Below the pieces are notes generated by a model. The model made no database searches, had not been told where the DNA came from, and saw only the letters and a list, made by a program, of their open reading frames with translations. From positions 124,001-188,000 of the forward strand of contig CABYFY010000001.1 in the NCBI GenBank assembly GCA_902518355.1: DNA of 64,000 bases. Reading direction: 5' to 3'. The translations under genes were made by a program, and so were the position numbers. Source of the DNA: an uncultured Bacteroidota bacterium. GTDB lineage: Bacteria > Bacteroidota > Bacteroidia > Flavobacteriales > Flavobacteriaceae. This document shows, piece by piece, positions 18,286 through 28,129 of the stretch; within the stretch, counting starts at the first letter, position 1; each line of letters starts with the position of its first letter.

Positions 18286-19089
18286 ATGAAAAGATTATTT
18301 AGTTTATTGGCAGTATTATCATTAATATTTGCACAATCAATACAAGCATTTCCTATTCAAGATGATATGGAAATGATGGAGCAGGATTCAGTTCAAACAA
18401 CTGACGTGGTTGAAATGGAAGAACCTGTAATGGAAGAACCTGTAGAAGAAGAGCAATTAAATTTTCACCAAGAACTTAAAAAGAGATTTATTGAGGGTGG
18501 TCCTGGATTTATGGGAATTGTTCTACTTTGTTTAATTCTTGGTTTAGCAATTGCTATTGAAAGAATTATATATCTAAACCTATCAACTACAACTGATTCA
18601 AGCAAATTAACAAGCGATGTTGAAGCTGCTATGAAGTCAGGCGGAGTTAATGCAGCTAAAGAGGTTTGTAGAAATACGCCTGGACCAGTTGCATCAATAT
18701 TTTATCAAGGTTTAGATAGGTCTAGTGAAGGTATTGAATCAGCTGAAAAAGCTGTAATCGCTTATGGTGGTGTTCAAATGGGCCAATTAGAAAAAAATGT
18801 TTCTTGGATTTCTTTATTTATTGCACTTGCTCCAATGCTTGGTTTCATGGGTACAGTAATTGGTATGATTCAAGCTTTTGATAAAATTGAAGCAGCTGGC
18901 GATATGCAACCATCTCTTGTTGCTGGTGGTATTAAAGTTGCACTTTTAACAACTGTATTTGGATTAATTGTTGCTATCATTCTACAGATTTTTTACAATT
19001 ATATAATTGCAAAAATTGATAGTATTGTGAATGATATGGAAAATGCATCAATTGACTTAATGGATATATTAGTAAATAATAAGAAATAA
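18286..19089 (+). CDS. exbB: ExbB/TolQ-type proton channel protein
   Basis: 267 residues. An N-terminal signal peptide (MKRLFSLLAVLSLIFAQS) and an acidic Met/Glu-rich periplasmic stretch, both usual for Bacteroidota ExbB, precede three membrane helices: about 75-95 (GFMGIVLLCLILGLAIAIE), about 162-185 (ISLFIALAPMLGFMGTVIGM) and about 205-235 (ALLTTVFGLIVAIILQIFY). With ExbD it uses the proton gradient to energise TonB. First gene of a four-gene run (exbB, small membrane gene, exbD, exbD). The only plausible -7 match upstream is imperfect (TATCTTTA). Confidence 0.93.
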   Translation: MKRLFSLLAVLSLIFAQSIQAFPIQDDMEMMEQDSVQTTDVVEMEEPVMEEPVEEEQLNFHQELKKRFIEGGPGFMGIVLLCLILGLAIAIERIIYLNLSTTTDSSKLTSDVEAAMKSGGVNAAKEVCRNTPGPVASIFYQGLDRSSEGIESAEKAVIAYGGVQMGQLEKNVSWISLFIALAPMLGFMGTVIGMIQAFDKIEAAGDMQPSLVAGGIKVALLTTVFGLIVAIILQIFYNYIIAKIDSIVNDMENASIDLMDILVNNKK

Positions 19090-19091
19090 TT

Positions 19092-19496
19092 ATGAACTAT
19101 AATATACTTAAATACACAGCTTTAGGACTATCTCTACTGGGTATTCTGTTTGTTCTACTTATTCTGACAGATAACCTTTTTGGTATCGACATGATATTAT
19201 ATAATGCATATGTTGTTCTTTTCATCATTGTTTCATCTGTATTGTATTTTGGAATAAAAAACATGGTTGGAAACAAGTCTAGCCTTATGAGTACTTTGAA
19301 AGGAGTTGGATCGTTTTTAGGGTTATTCCTTGTTTGCTTTTTAATAGCCTCCGGAGAGGAGACTTTAATGAGAGAAGGAAAGATACTTTCTGCTACAAGT
19401 TCTAAATTTATCGGAGCGGCATTATTCATGTTTTATTCGTTAATACTAATAGCCAGTGGAACAATGTTGTTTTTTGGATTTAAAAACAGAAAATAA
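19092..19496 (+). CDS. Four-helix membrane protein within the exb operon, unknown function
   Basis: 134 residues with four hydrophobic segments: about 8-27, 33-54, 68-87 and 107-129. A conserved-looking SGEETLMREGK segment lies between helices 3 and 4. It starts 2 bp after exbB and ends 6 bp before exbD, so it is certainly co-transcribed. No known family recognised. The setting suggests an accessory to the TonB-energising complex, but nothing in the sequence proves it. Confidence 0.75.
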   Translation: MNYNILKYTALGLSLLGILFVLLILTDNLFGIDMILYNAYVVLFIIVSSVLYFGIKNMVGNKSSLMSTLKGVGSFLGLFLVCFLIASGEETLMREGKILSATSSKFIGAALFMFYSLILIASGTMLFFGFKNRK

Positions 19497-19502
19497 ATAA
19501 TT

Positions 19503-20099
19503 ATGGCAAGAAGATCATCACCTGAAGTTAATGCAGGATCAATGGCAGATATAGCTTTTCTGTTATTAATATTTTTCTTAGTCACTACAACAATAGAAAC
19601 TGACTCTGGAATTAGTAGAAAACTTCCTCCAATGGAAGAGTCTGAAGAAGATGTTGTAATTAAACAAAAAAATATTTTTACTGTTTTATTAAACGGTAAA
19701 GATCAACTGTTAGTGGAAGATGAATTAATGGATTTAGAAGAACTGAGAGAATCAGCAATTGAATTTTTGGATAATGGTGGTGGTACTGGAGAGGATGCTT
19801 GTAATTACTGTAAGGGAAAGAAAGACCCAAAATCTTCAGACAATCCTGATAAAGCCATTATTTCTCTAAAAAATGAGAGGGAAACTTCTTATGCAACTTA
19901 TATTTCCGTTCAAAATGAATTAGTTGCCGCATATACTCATCTTAGAAATGTTCGAGCTCAAGAATTATACGGTGAGAGTTACTCTGAAATGATGAAGAAT
20001 TATAAGGACGTTAATTGGCCAGGCAATCGAGATAAACTTAAGGAAAATATTAATAGACTTAAAAAAGAATACCCACAGAAACTTTCGGAAGTTCAATAA
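19503..20099 (+). CDS. exbD: ExbD/TolR family protein (first copy)
   Basis: 198 residues: a short cytoplasmic start, one helix (MADIAFLLLIFFLVTTTIE, about 16-35) with the proton-carrying Asp in SMADIAF, then a periplasmic domain. It is longer than a typical ExbD (about 140) because of an insertion from about residue 95 with a Cys pair (DACNYCKGKKD) and a helical part (NELVAAYTHLRNVRAQELYG). It should pair with ExbB and the second ExbD to energise TonB. Confidence 0.92.
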   Translation: MARRSSPEVNAGSMADIAFLLLIFFLVTTTIETDSGISRKLPPMEESEEDVVIKQKNIFTVLLNGKDQLLVEDELMDLEELRESAIEFLDNGGGTGEDACNYCKGKKDPKSSDNPDKAIISLKNERETSYATYISVQNELVAAYTHLRNVRAQELYGESYSEMMKNYKDVNWPGNRDKLKENINRLKKEYPQKLSEVQ

Positions 20100-20114
20100 A
20101 ATATTATAAATAGG

Positions 20115-20597
20115 ATGTCAAAATTTAATAAAAAGAAAAAAGGAGATTTACCCGCTGTAAATACAGCTTCGCTTCCTGATATTGTTTTTATGCTTTTATT
20201 CTTTTTTATGGTTGCTACTGTAATGAGAGATAACGAGTTAAAAATTAAAAATGAATTACCAGCTGCTAACGAAGTTGAAAAACTAGATAAAAAAGAGTTA
20301 GTAATGTACATATATGCAGGTAAACCAAATTTTGGCTATCAGTCTAAATTTGGTACCGAGGCTAGATTACAGCTTAACGATAAGTTTTCAGAAGTTTCTG
20401 ATATACCAGCTTTTATATATGCTGAAAGAGAATCAAAGAGGGAAGAGTTAAGACCTTTTTTAACCACAGCACTAAAGGTTGATAAAGAAACTAACATGGG
20501 TATTGTTGGTGATATAAAACAGGAGCTCAGAAAAGTTAATGCTTTGAAGATAAACTATACCACAAGGATTGGTGATGTTTCGTTAAACCGGCAGTAA
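20115..20597 (+). CDS. exbD: ExbD/TolR family protein (second copy)
   Basis: 160 residues: basic N-terminus (KFNKKKKGDLPAVNTASLPD), one membrane helix (IVFMLLFFFMVATVM, about 21-37) with the essential Asp just before it, then a periplasmic domain with VDKETNMGIVGDIKQELRKVNALKI split over the usual ExbD fold. It is not a simple repeat of the first copy: the linker and periplasmic parts differ. The stop lies 2 bp from the convergent rpoN stop. Confidence 0.92.
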   Translation: MSKFNKKKKGDLPAVNTASLPDIVFMLLFFFMVATVMRDNELKIKNELPAANEVEKLDKKELVMYIYAGKPNFGYQSKFGTEARLQLNDKFSEVSDIPAFIYAERESKREELRPFLTTALKVDKETNMGIVGDIKQELRKVNALKINYTTRIGDVSLNRQ

Positions 20598-20599
20598 AA

Positions 20600-22027
20600 C
20601 TATATTTCTTTTCTTAACCTTGCAACGGGAATATTAAGCTGTTCTCTATATTTTGCAACTGTTCTTCTTGCTATTTTATAACCCTTCTCATTGAGAATTT
20701 TAACAAGCTTTTCATCTGTTTCAGGTTTTCTTTTATTCTCATTTTGAATAATCTTTTCAAGGATTTTCTTAATTTCTATTGTTGAGATTTCTTCCCCGCT
20801 TGTTGTTTTCATTGATTCACTAAAGAACTCTTTTAATAATTTTGTTCCATATGGCGTGTCAACATATTTACTATTAGCTACTCTAGAAATTGTAGATATA
20901 TCCATTTCTATTTCATTAGCAATATCTTTAAGAATCATAGGTTTTATTTTCCTTTCATCTCCGCTTAGAAAATACTCCTTTTGATAATTCATTATTGCTT
21001 GCATTGTTATCATTAGGGTTTGCTGTCTTTGTTTTACAGCATCTATAAACCACTTGGCTGAATCAAGTTTTTGTTTAATAAATTGAATAGCCTCTTTTTG
21101 AGATTTAGATTTATTTTTTTCAAGTTTATATCCCTTTAGCATTTCATCATAATCTCTTGAGATATTCAGAGTTGGGCTATTTCTATAATTAAGATCAAGC
21201 GTAAGCTCATTATTTTCAATCGCTATTTTAAAATCTGGAATCACCTGCTCAATTGGTTTTCCTCCGCCTGAATAGGAGCCTCCTGGTTTTGGATTAAGCT
21301 TTGATATTAATGAAATTACTTCTTTAAGCTCGGACTCATCAATCGAATATTTATTCATCAACTTTTCAAAGTGCTTTTTTGAGAATTGTTCAAATGAATT
21401 TTTGATAATTTCAATTGCTAAATCAACATATTTAGTTCTTTTTTTTCTTTTTAATTGGATAATTAAACATTCTTGAAGATTAAGTGCTCCAACTCCAGGT
21501 GGATCAAAATCCTGAACTATTTTTAGCACATCCATTAATTCGTCTTCATTTACAAAAAGATTTTGAGTAAATGCTAAATCATCAACAATTTCTTCTAATT
21601 CTAGTCTAATATATCCAGACTCGTCTATGCTGCCGACCAAAAATTCTGCTATCCTCATTTTTTTTTCGTCAAGGCTTATTGGTTTTAGTTGTCCAAGTAA
21701 ATGTTGAGTAAAAGAAATACCCGACGAAAAAGGAATGTTTTTATCCTCTGCTTTACCAGAATTATTTGAACTAAGTTTGTATGATGGTGTATCATCATAA
21801 TTTAAATAGTCGTCAATATTAATATCATCAGAATCAGAGAAATCATCATTACTTTCTTGCTGATTGTCATCGTCAGAATTTTGTCCCTGTTCAAGTGCTG
21901 GATTTTCCTCAATTTCCCGCTGAATCTTTTGTTCAAAATCTAAGGTGGGAAGTTGAATCAACTTCATAAGTTGAATTTGTTGAGGAGATAACTTCTGTGA
22001 TAATTTTAATTTTAGATATTGTTTCAT
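20600..22027 (-). CDS. rpoN: RNA polymerase sigma-54 factor
   Basis: 475 residues. Region I (MKQYLKLKLSQKLSPQQIQL, glutamine- and leucine-rich, 1-45) that contacts activators; an acidic linker (about 50-90); the core-binding domain (about 110-300); the helix-turn-helix (MDISTISRVANSKYV, about 375-390); and the RpoN box ARRTVAKYREQL (about 453-464), which reads the -24 element. It directs transcription of genes that need enhancer-binding ATPases. It starts 5 bp downstream of asnS on the same strand. Confidence 0.96.
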   Translation of the reverse strand: MKQYLKLKLSQKLSPQQIQLMKLIQLPTLDFEQKIQREIEENPALEQGQNSDDDNQQESNDDFSDSDDINIDDYLNYDDTPSYKLSSNNSGKAEDKNIPFSSGISFTQHLLGQLKPISLDEKKMRIAEFLVGSIDESGYIRLELEEIVDDLAFTQNLFVNEDELMDVLKIVQDFDPPGVGALNLQECLIIQLKRKKRTKYVDLAIEIIKNSFEQFSKKHFEKLMNKYSIDESELKEVISLISKLNPKPGGSYSGGGKPIEQVIPDFKIAIENNELTLDLNYRNSPTLNISRDYDEMLKGYKLEKNKSKSQKEAIQFIKQKLDSAKWFIDAVKQRQQTLMITMQAIMNYQKEYFLSGDERKIKPMILKDIANEIEMDISTISRVANSKYVDTPYGTKLLKEFFSESMKTTSGEEISTIEIKKILEKIIQNENKRKPETDEKLVKILNEKGYKIARRTVAKYREQLNIPVARLRKEI

Positions 22028-22032
22028 TTTGA

Positions 22033-23469
22033 TTAAAACTCAGCATTTTGAGGGGTTCTTGGAAATGGGATTACATCACGAATATTTGACATCCCTGTTG
22101 CAAACATGACAAGCCTCTCAAAGCCTAATCCAAATCCGGAGTGAACAGCCGTTCCATATTTTCTTAAATCTGTATACCACCATAATTCTTTTTCATCTAT
22201 ACCAACTTCTTTAATTTTCTTCAATAGAACATCCAATCTCTCCTCTCTCTCAGAACCTCCTACAATTTCACCAATACCAGGGAATAATATATCCATAGCC
22301 CTAACTGTTTTTTCATCATCATTCAGCCTCATATAGAAAGATTTGATTTTTGCAGGATAATTATAAATTATTACTGGACAATTAAATTCTTTTTCTACAA
22401 GAAATCTTTCATGTTCACTTTGTAAATCAGCCCCCCATTCATCGATTAAATATTTAAATTTCTTCATTTTATTAGGTTTACAGTTTCTTAAGATTTCAAA
22501 TGCTTCAGTGTAGGTAATAATTTTAAAATCATTTTCAATTACAAACTTTAGTTTTTCGATTAAAGTAAGTTCACTTCTCTCATTTTGTGGTTTTTGTTTT
22601 TCTTCACTTATAAGCCTATTTTCTAAAAATTTTAAATCTTCGATATTATTGTTAACTATATATGAAAGAATATATTTCAAAAAATCTTCAGCAAGTTTCA
22701 TATTGCCATTAATATCCATAAATGCAACTTCAGGCTCAATCATCCAGAATTCTGATAAGTGTCTAGAAGTATTTGAATTTTCAGCTCGAAAAGTTGGTCC
22801 AAAAGTATATACTTTACCCATTGACATCGCATAAGCTTCAGCTTCTAATTGACCTGAAACTGTGAGGTTGGTTTCCTTACCAAAAAAATCTTTTTTATAA
22901 TCAATTTTACCGTTATCATCTTTTGGTGGATTTTTCATATCCAATGTAGACACCCTAAATTGTTCTCCAGCGCCTTCTGCATCACTTGCTGTAATTATTG
23001 GAGTATGGACATAGTAAAAGCCATTATTTTTAAAATACTGATGAATTGCAAAAGATAAATTTGATCTAATTCTCATCACAGCTCCAAATGTATTTGTCCT
23101 GGTTCTCAAATGAGCATTTTCTCTTAGAAACTCAAAAGAATGTTTCTTCGGTTGTATTGGGTATGTTTCAGGATTAGAATCTCCTAAAATTTTACAGCTA
23201 TCTACTTTTAATTCAACATTTTGTTGAGAGCCTTGACTTCTTACTAAAGATCCCCTAACATTAATAGCCACCCCGGTGGAAATCGCTTTCAAAATTTCAT
23301 CATCCGTATTTTCAAAATCAATCACACATTGAAGATTACCTAAACCAGATCCATCATTTAATGCAATAAATCGATTGGCTCTAAATGTTTTAACCCAGCC
23401 TGAAATAGATACTTTTTTATTTAAAAACTTATTAGAATGTAAAATATCATTTATCGAAACTTCATTCAT
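22033..23469 (-). CDS. asnS: Asparaginyl-tRNA synthetase
   Basis: 478 residues, class IIb synthetase. N-terminal OB-fold (about 15-100, SGWVKTFRANRFIALNDGSG), then HTPIITASDAEGAGEQFRVS, motif 2 (FGPTFRAENSNTSRHLSEFWMIEPE split around 225-250) and motif 3 (GFGLGFERLVMFATGMSNIRD near the C-terminus). The NTSRHL stretch separates it from AspS. It lies between the RND exporter and rpoN, an asnS-rpoN pairing common in Flavobacteria. Confidence 0.96.
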   Translation of the reverse strand: MNEVSINDILHSNKFLNKKVSISGWVKTFRANRFIALNDGSGLGNLQCVIDFENTDDEILKAISTGVAINVRGSLVRSQGSQQNVELKVDSCKILGDSNPETYPIQPKKHSFEFLRENAHLRTRTNTFGAVMRIRSNLSFAIHQYFKNNGFYYVHTPIITASDAEGAGEQFRVSTLDMKNPPKDDNGKIDYKKDFFGKETNLTVSGQLEAEAYAMSMGKVYTFGPTFRAENSNTSRHLSEFWMIEPEVAFMDINGNMKLAEDFLKYILSYIVNNNIEDLKFLENRLISEEKQKPQNERSELTLIEKLKFVIENDFKIITYTEAFEILRNCKPNKMKKFKYLIDEWGADLQSEHERFLVEKEFNCPVIIYNYPAKIKSFYMRLNDDEKTVRAMDILFPGIGEIVGGSEREERLDVLLKKIKEVGIDEKELWWYTDLRKYGTAVHSGFGLGFERLVMFATGMSNIRDVIPFPRTPQNAEF

Positions 23470-23510
23470 TTCAAATTATTTATTCAAATATATGTTTTTG
23501 AAAGTTAATA

Positions 23511-25901
23511 TTATAATTCCTCTTGATCTGAAAGTATCTTAATTTTAGGTTCTTTTAGTACTTTTTCATTTGCTATAGATCTTTCAAGGGATAAAAGTAA
23601 TGAAGGCAGTAATAATAAATTAGAAAGCATTGCAAGAAGAAGTGTTCCAGAAACTAGCGCACCAAGAGCAACGGTACCCCCAAAATTTGAAACAATGAAA
23701 ACTGAAAAACCAAAAAATAAAACAATTGAGGTGTAAAACATACTTAATCCAGTTTCCCTGACTGAGTTATATACAGATTTTTTTATTTGCCACTTATTAT
23801 CTTGAAGCTCTTGTCGATATTTTGCCAGAAAATGTATTGTGTCATCTACTGAAATACCAAAGGCAATGCTAAAAATTAGAATTGTTGAGGGTTTGATAGG
23901 AATACCAATAAAACCCATAAGTCCAGCTGTTATAAGTAAGGGTAATAAATTAGGGATAAGAGAAATAATAATCATTCTGAAATTCCTAAACAAATATGCC
24001 ATGAATAACGATATCAGAAAGATTGCGAGTCCTAATGACCAAACCAAGTTATCAACTAAAAAATAAGTTCCTTTTTGGAAAAGATATGCTTTACCGGTTA
24101 AAAATACTTCGTATCTGTCAGGAGGCAAAAACTTATCTATTTTTTCATTTAATTCTTCTTCAATTCTTTCCATTCTTTCAATTTTCATGTCCTTCATGAA
24201 TGTAGTTATTCTGGTATATTGAGCTGTACTATCAATGTAGGGCTTAAGAAGGTCAACATCTCCAGAAACATCAGAGTTTTTAACATAAGATGCTATAAAA
24301 GTTTCTTCTTGCTTTGTTGGAACTTGATAATATTTTGGATTTCCATTATAAAAAGCTTGTTTTGAATATTTCACTCCATTAACCAAAGAAATAGGTGTAG
24401 ATAATTCGGGAAATTCAGAAATTGCATTTTGAACTTTCTCTAAATTTCTTATTGTTGACAGTCGACGAACTGACTCTTTCCTACCCCCGTCAATATATAT
24501 TTCTAGTGGTAGAATTCCGTTAAATTCCTTTTCATAATACATGATATCATCAAAAAATTCGGTATTTCTTGGCATATCATCAATAAAGCTTCCAGAGATT
24601 TCGATTTTATATATACCAATGATACTAACAGCTAGCATGATTATAGAAATAATATAAACTTCAATCCTTTTATTTTTAACAACACTGACCATCCAATTTA
24701 ATAGTTTATTAATCCATTGTCTATTTTGATGTTTTAGGTGCTCCTCTTTAGGCATGGGTAAGAAGCTGTAAACAATCGGAATTATCAATAAACACAGAAT
24801 AAAGATTGATAAAATACTTAGTGATGCTACCAATCCAAATTCAGAAAGTAGTTTACTATTTGTTGTAATAAATGTTGCAAATCCAGAGGCAGTTGTTACG
24901 TTAGTCATCAGAGTTGCGTTTCCTATCTTAGTAATAACTTTATCTAATGCTATTTGTTTATTGCCATGTATATTGAGCTCTCGCTGATATTTGTTGATTA
25001 GAAAAATACAGTTAGGCATTCCAATTACAATTATTAACGGAGGAATTATAGCTGTTAACACAGTCAATTCGTAATCTAATAATCCAACAATTCCAAGGGT
25101 CCACATTACGCCGATTGAAACAGTAAAAACGGAAATAATAGTTGCTCTGAAGGATCTAAAAAATAAAAAGAAGATAATAGATGTAACTAAAACAGCAAGA
25201 ATAAGAAACTTACCTAATTCTGCTTTAATTGTCTGAGAGTATTTAGTCCTTACATATGGCATCCCAGAAATTCTTACATCAAGATTATATTTTTCTTCAA
25301 ATGTTTTTACCCTCGGTTCTAAAATATTTACAACAAAATCTTCTCTTTTGACCGTATTTACAACCTCTGTTCTTAGATTGATTGCTGTTCGAATAGCCTT
25401 TGTTTCAGAATTAATCAAAAACTTATCATAAAAAGGAGATTTATTAAAAATCTCTTCTTTAAGTAAATCAAGTTGAGATTTATTTGTAATTGAGTCTTCT
25501 ATAAACGGCTCTATGAAAAACTGTCTTGAAGATTTGTTTTTTTTAAGTTTTTGAAGATCTCCAAATGCAATTACTGTGGATACGTCTGGGTGATCTTTGA
25601 AGCTTTGAGACAGATTATTCCATGCATTTAATTTTTCAATTGTAAAAAGAGTTGAATCTTTTACAGAGATAACTATTAGATTACCCTCTTCACCAAATTT
25701 ATCAGTAAATTTTTTGTACTTAATATTTTCAGGATGTGTTTCAGGAAGTAAGTTAGCTTCAGTATAAGTAAACCTTATATTATCCCAATTAGTACTAAAA
25801 AAATAGGTAGCTAACCCAAGAGAAAAAATAATAAGTATCCTATTATTTAAAATTAACTTTGAGATTTTTTTCCAAAATCCAGAAAAAATAGACTTAAACA
25901 T
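23511..25901 (-). CDS. RND-superfamily (MMPL-type) membrane exporter
   Basis: 796 residues with two copies of the unit: one helix, large periplasmic loop, five helices. Helices are seen at about 20-37, 225-370 and again at about 405-425, 640-770. The loops contain TYTEANLLPETHPEN and GSFIDDMPRNTEFFDD, typical of lipid- or hopanoid-type RND permeases rather than AcrB drug pumps. The GISVDDTIHFLAKYRQEL stretch is the family motif in the second membrane domain. The cargo is probably a lipid or other hydrophobic molecule; not assignable. Upstream of asnS on the same strand. Confidence 0.88.
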   Translation of the reverse strand: MFKSIFSGFWKKISKLILNNRILIIFSLGLATYFFSTNWDNIRFTYTEANLLPETHPENIKYKKFTDKFGEEGNLIVISVKDSTLFTIEKLNAWNNLSQSFKDHPDVSTVIAFGDLQKLKKNKSSRQFFIEPFIEDSITNKSQLDLLKEEIFNKSPFYDKFLINSETKAIRTAINLRTEVVNTVKREDFVVNILEPRVKTFEEKYNLDVRISGMPYVRTKYSQTIKAELGKFLILAVLVTSIIFFLFFRSFRATIISVFTVSIGVMWTLGIVGLLDYELTVLTAIIPPLIIVIGMPNCIFLINKYQRELNIHGNKQIALDKVITKIGNATLMTNVTTASGFATFITTNSKLLSEFGLVASLSILSIFILCLLIIPIVYSFLPMPKEEHLKHQNRQWINKLLNWMVSVVKNKRIEVYIISIIMLAVSIIGIYKIEISGSFIDDMPRNTEFFDDIMYYEKEFNGILPLEIYIDGGRKESVRRLSTIRNLEKVQNAISEFPELSTPISLVNGVKYSKQAFYNGNPKYYQVPTKQEETFIASYVKNSDVSGDVDLLKPYIDSTAQYTRITTFMKDMKIERMERIEEELNEKIDKFLPPDRYEVFLTGKAYLFQKGTYFLVDNLVWSLGLAIFLISLFMAYLFRNFRMIIISLIPNLLPLLITAGLMGFIGIPIKPSTILIFSIAFGISVDDTIHFLAKYRQELQDNKWQIKKSVYNSVRETGLSMFYTSIVLFFGFSVFIVSNFGGTVALGALVSGTLLLAMLSNLLLLPSLLLSLERSIANEKVLKEPKIKILSDQEEL

Positions 25902-25965
25902 TTATTTTGATTGCTGTGTATAAAGATAGTAATTACTAGTTGTCAAAAAGTGAAAAAATAGAAAT

Positions 25966-26523
25966 TTATAGGGTCATTATTTCTTGCTGCTTTTTTTCAA
26001 AAATTTGATCTACTTTTTTTATGTTATTATCAGTAATTTCTTGAATATCAAGCTCTGAATTCTTTTTTAGATCTTCAGAAAAATCAGATGATTTTTTTAT
26101 CTCATTATTAGCTTCTTTCCTAGCATTTCTAATAGCAATTTTAGCTTCTTCAATTTCGCTTTTTGCTTGTTTTACTAGCTCTCTTCTCCTTTCTTCAGTC
26201 AGAGTTGGCACATTGATTATAATATTTTCACCATTATTCATTGGGTTGAAGCCAAGATTTGCTACTTCAATTCCTTTTTCGATTTCTGGCAGCATAGTTT
26301 TGTCCCATGGTTGAATTATTAATGTTCGTCCATCTGGTGTATTTACATTAGCAACCTGCGAAATTGGAGTGCTTGTTCCGTAATAATCGACAAATACATT
26401 TGTCAGCATATTTGGGTTTGCTTTTCCAGCTCTGATATTTAAAAGTTTTTTTTCAAGATGAGATATAGCATTTGACATAGAGTCCTTTGCTAAATCAAAT
26501 ATAATTTCTAAATCTTCATTCAT
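25966..26523 (-). CDS. frr: Ribosome recycling factor
   Basis: 185 residues. Frees ribosomes after termination with EF-G. The three-helix bundle sequence contains LLNIRAGKANPNML (about 25-39), VDYYGTSTPISQVANV and the C-terminal helix of RRELVKQAKSEIEEAKIAIRNARK split around 132-155. It follows pyrH by 9 bp, the usual pair in Bacteroidota. Confidence 0.97.
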   Translation of the reverse strand: MNEDLEIIFDLAKDSMSNAISHLEKKLLNIRAGKANPNMLTNVFVDYYGTSTPISQVANVNTPDGRTLIIQPWDKTMLPEIEKGIEVANLGFNPMNNGENIIINVPTLTEERRRELVKQAKSEIEEAKIAIRNARKEANNEIKKSSDFSEDLKKNSELDIQEITDNNIKKVDQIFEKKQQEIMTL

Positions 26524-26532
26524 AGTTAAGTT

Positions 26533-27237
26533 TTATAAATTGACTAATGTTCCTACATTTTTACCATTGAGAACTTTTAATAAATTATTCTCTTGATTCA
26601 TGTCAAATACAATAATTGGAAGTTTATTTTCATGACTTAATGTAAATGCTGTAGTATCCATGATTTTCAGACCTTTACTAATAGCTTCTTTGAAGGTGAT
26701 TTTTTCAAATTTAAATGCATCAGAATTCTTGTTAGGATCTTCATTGTAAATACCATCGACTCTGGTTCCTTTTAGAATTACGTCAGCTTCAATTTCAATT
26801 GCTCTAAGAACAGCAGCAGAATCAGTAGTGAAGTACGGGTTTCCTGTACCAGCACTAAAAATCACAATTCTTTTTTTATCTAGATGTCTTAATGCTTTTC
26901 TTTTAATGTATGGCTCAGCGACCTTATTAACATTTATTGCACTTTGTAATCTTGTCGGAATCCCAATATTCTCAAGAGTATTCTGTAGTGCTAGACCATT
27001 AATAAGTGTAGCTAACATACCCATGTAATCTCCTTGAACCCTGTCAATTTTAAATTCGTTGTTAAAACCTCGGTATATATTTCCACCACCGATTACTATT
27101 GCAATTTCAACCCCCTTATCATAAATCTTTTTAATTTCATTGGAGTATTTAATTAAGATCTCTGGGTCAATTCCTCCTGCTTTATCTCCTACTAAAGCTT
27201 CACCTGAAAGTTTAAGTAGAATTCTTTTGTACTTCAT
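26533..27237 (-). CDS. pyrH: Uridylate kinase
   Basis: 234 residues, amino-acid-kinase fold. Phosphorylates UMP to UDP. RILLKLSGEALVGD (about 4-17), AIVIGGGNIYRGF (about 46-58), the GDYMGMLATLINGLALQ segment and ILKGTRVDGIYNEDPNKN (about 154-171) identify bacterial UMP kinase. Part of the tsf-pyrH-frr cluster. Confidence 0.97.
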   Translation of the reverse strand: MKYKRILLKLSGEALVGDKAGGIDPEILIKYSNEIKKIYDKGVEIAIVIGGGNIYRGFNNEFKIDRVQGDYMGMLATLINGLALQNTLENIGIPTRLQSAINVNKVAEPYIKRKALRHLDKKRIVIFSAGTGNPYFTTDSAAVLRAIEIEADVILKGTRVDGIYNEDPNKNSDAFKFEKITFKEAISKGLKIMDTTAFTLSHENKLPIIVFDMNQENNLLKVLNGKNVGTLVNL

Positions 27238-27301
27238 TTGAAATAATGTATTTCAAACAAATATACTACACATTTAGTGTGAAAAAAAATAAGAAATAAA
27301 T

Positions 27302-28126
27302 TTAGCCTATAGAAACTCTACTGTATGAAGTAATTTTAGTTTCAGTACTAAATGATGATAAATATTGCGAGACACTTTGCTTACCATCTTTAATAAAAGC
27401 TTGGTGAATTAAAGTATTATCCTTGAAGAATCTTTTTAATTTACCCTGAGCAATTTTGTCAAGCATTTCTTCTGGTTTACCTTCAGCTCTAAGTTGGTCT
27501 TTAGCAATCTCAATTTCTTTTTCAATAACTGCAGAATCAACACTATCCTCGTCAAGTGCAATCGGATTCATAGCTGCAATTTGCATAGAAATATCTTTTG
27601 CAGCTATTTCAATATTTTCACATTTGTTAGAAAAACCTACAAGTGAAGAAATTTTATTACCAGCGTGTATGTAAGTCCCAACAAAATCAGCATCAATCCT
27701 GCTAAAGTCATTAATCTGAATTTTTTCTCCGATAACACCTGTCTGTTCGATAAGCTTTTCTTCGATACTCATTCCATCAATGTCAGATTTTAGTAATTCT
27801 TCTTTAGTTTTGCAATTTAATCCGGCAGAAGCAATCTTGTGAGCTAGACCGATAAAATCTTCATTTTTCCCAACAAAGTCAGTTTCACAAGCGAGAACAA
27901 TACCTACCCCTGAAGAATTATCTTCATTAGCAATTGCAATTGCAACTCCCTCTGATGATTCTCTATCAGCCCTCTTAGCCGCAACTTTTTGCCCCTTTTT
28001 TCTTAAAATTTCGATTGCAGCATCAAAATCACCATTTGATTCAACTAGTGCTTTCTTGCAATCCATCATTCCGGCACCGGTTGTTTTTCTTAATTTGTTT
28101 ACTTCAGCGGCAGTTACTTTTACCAT
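27302..28126 (-). CDS. tsf: Translation elongation factor Ts
   Basis: 274 residues. Nucleotide-exchange factor for EF-Tu. N-terminal TAAEVNKLRKTTGAGMMDCK (residues about 4-23) is the EF-Tu contact signature; the dimer domain has VGIVLACETDFVGKNEDF (about 73-90) and MQIAAMNPIALD. It starts 3 bp after rpsB, and pyrH follows 64 bp downstream. Confidence 0.97.
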   Translation of the reverse strand: MVKVTAAEVNKLRKTTGAGMMDCKKALVESNGDFDAAIEILRKKGQKVAAKRADRESSEGVAIAIANEDNSSGVGIVLACETDFVGKNEDFIGLAHKIASAGLNCKTKEELLKSDIDGMSIEEKLIEQTGVIGEKIQINDFSRIDADFVGTYIHAGNKISSLVGFSNKCENIEIAAKDISMQIAAMNPIALDEDSVDSAVIEKEIEIAKDQLRAEGKPEEMLDKIAQGKLKRFFKDNTLIHQAFIKDGKQSVSQYLSSFSTETKITSYSRVSIG

Positions 28127-28129
28127 GAC

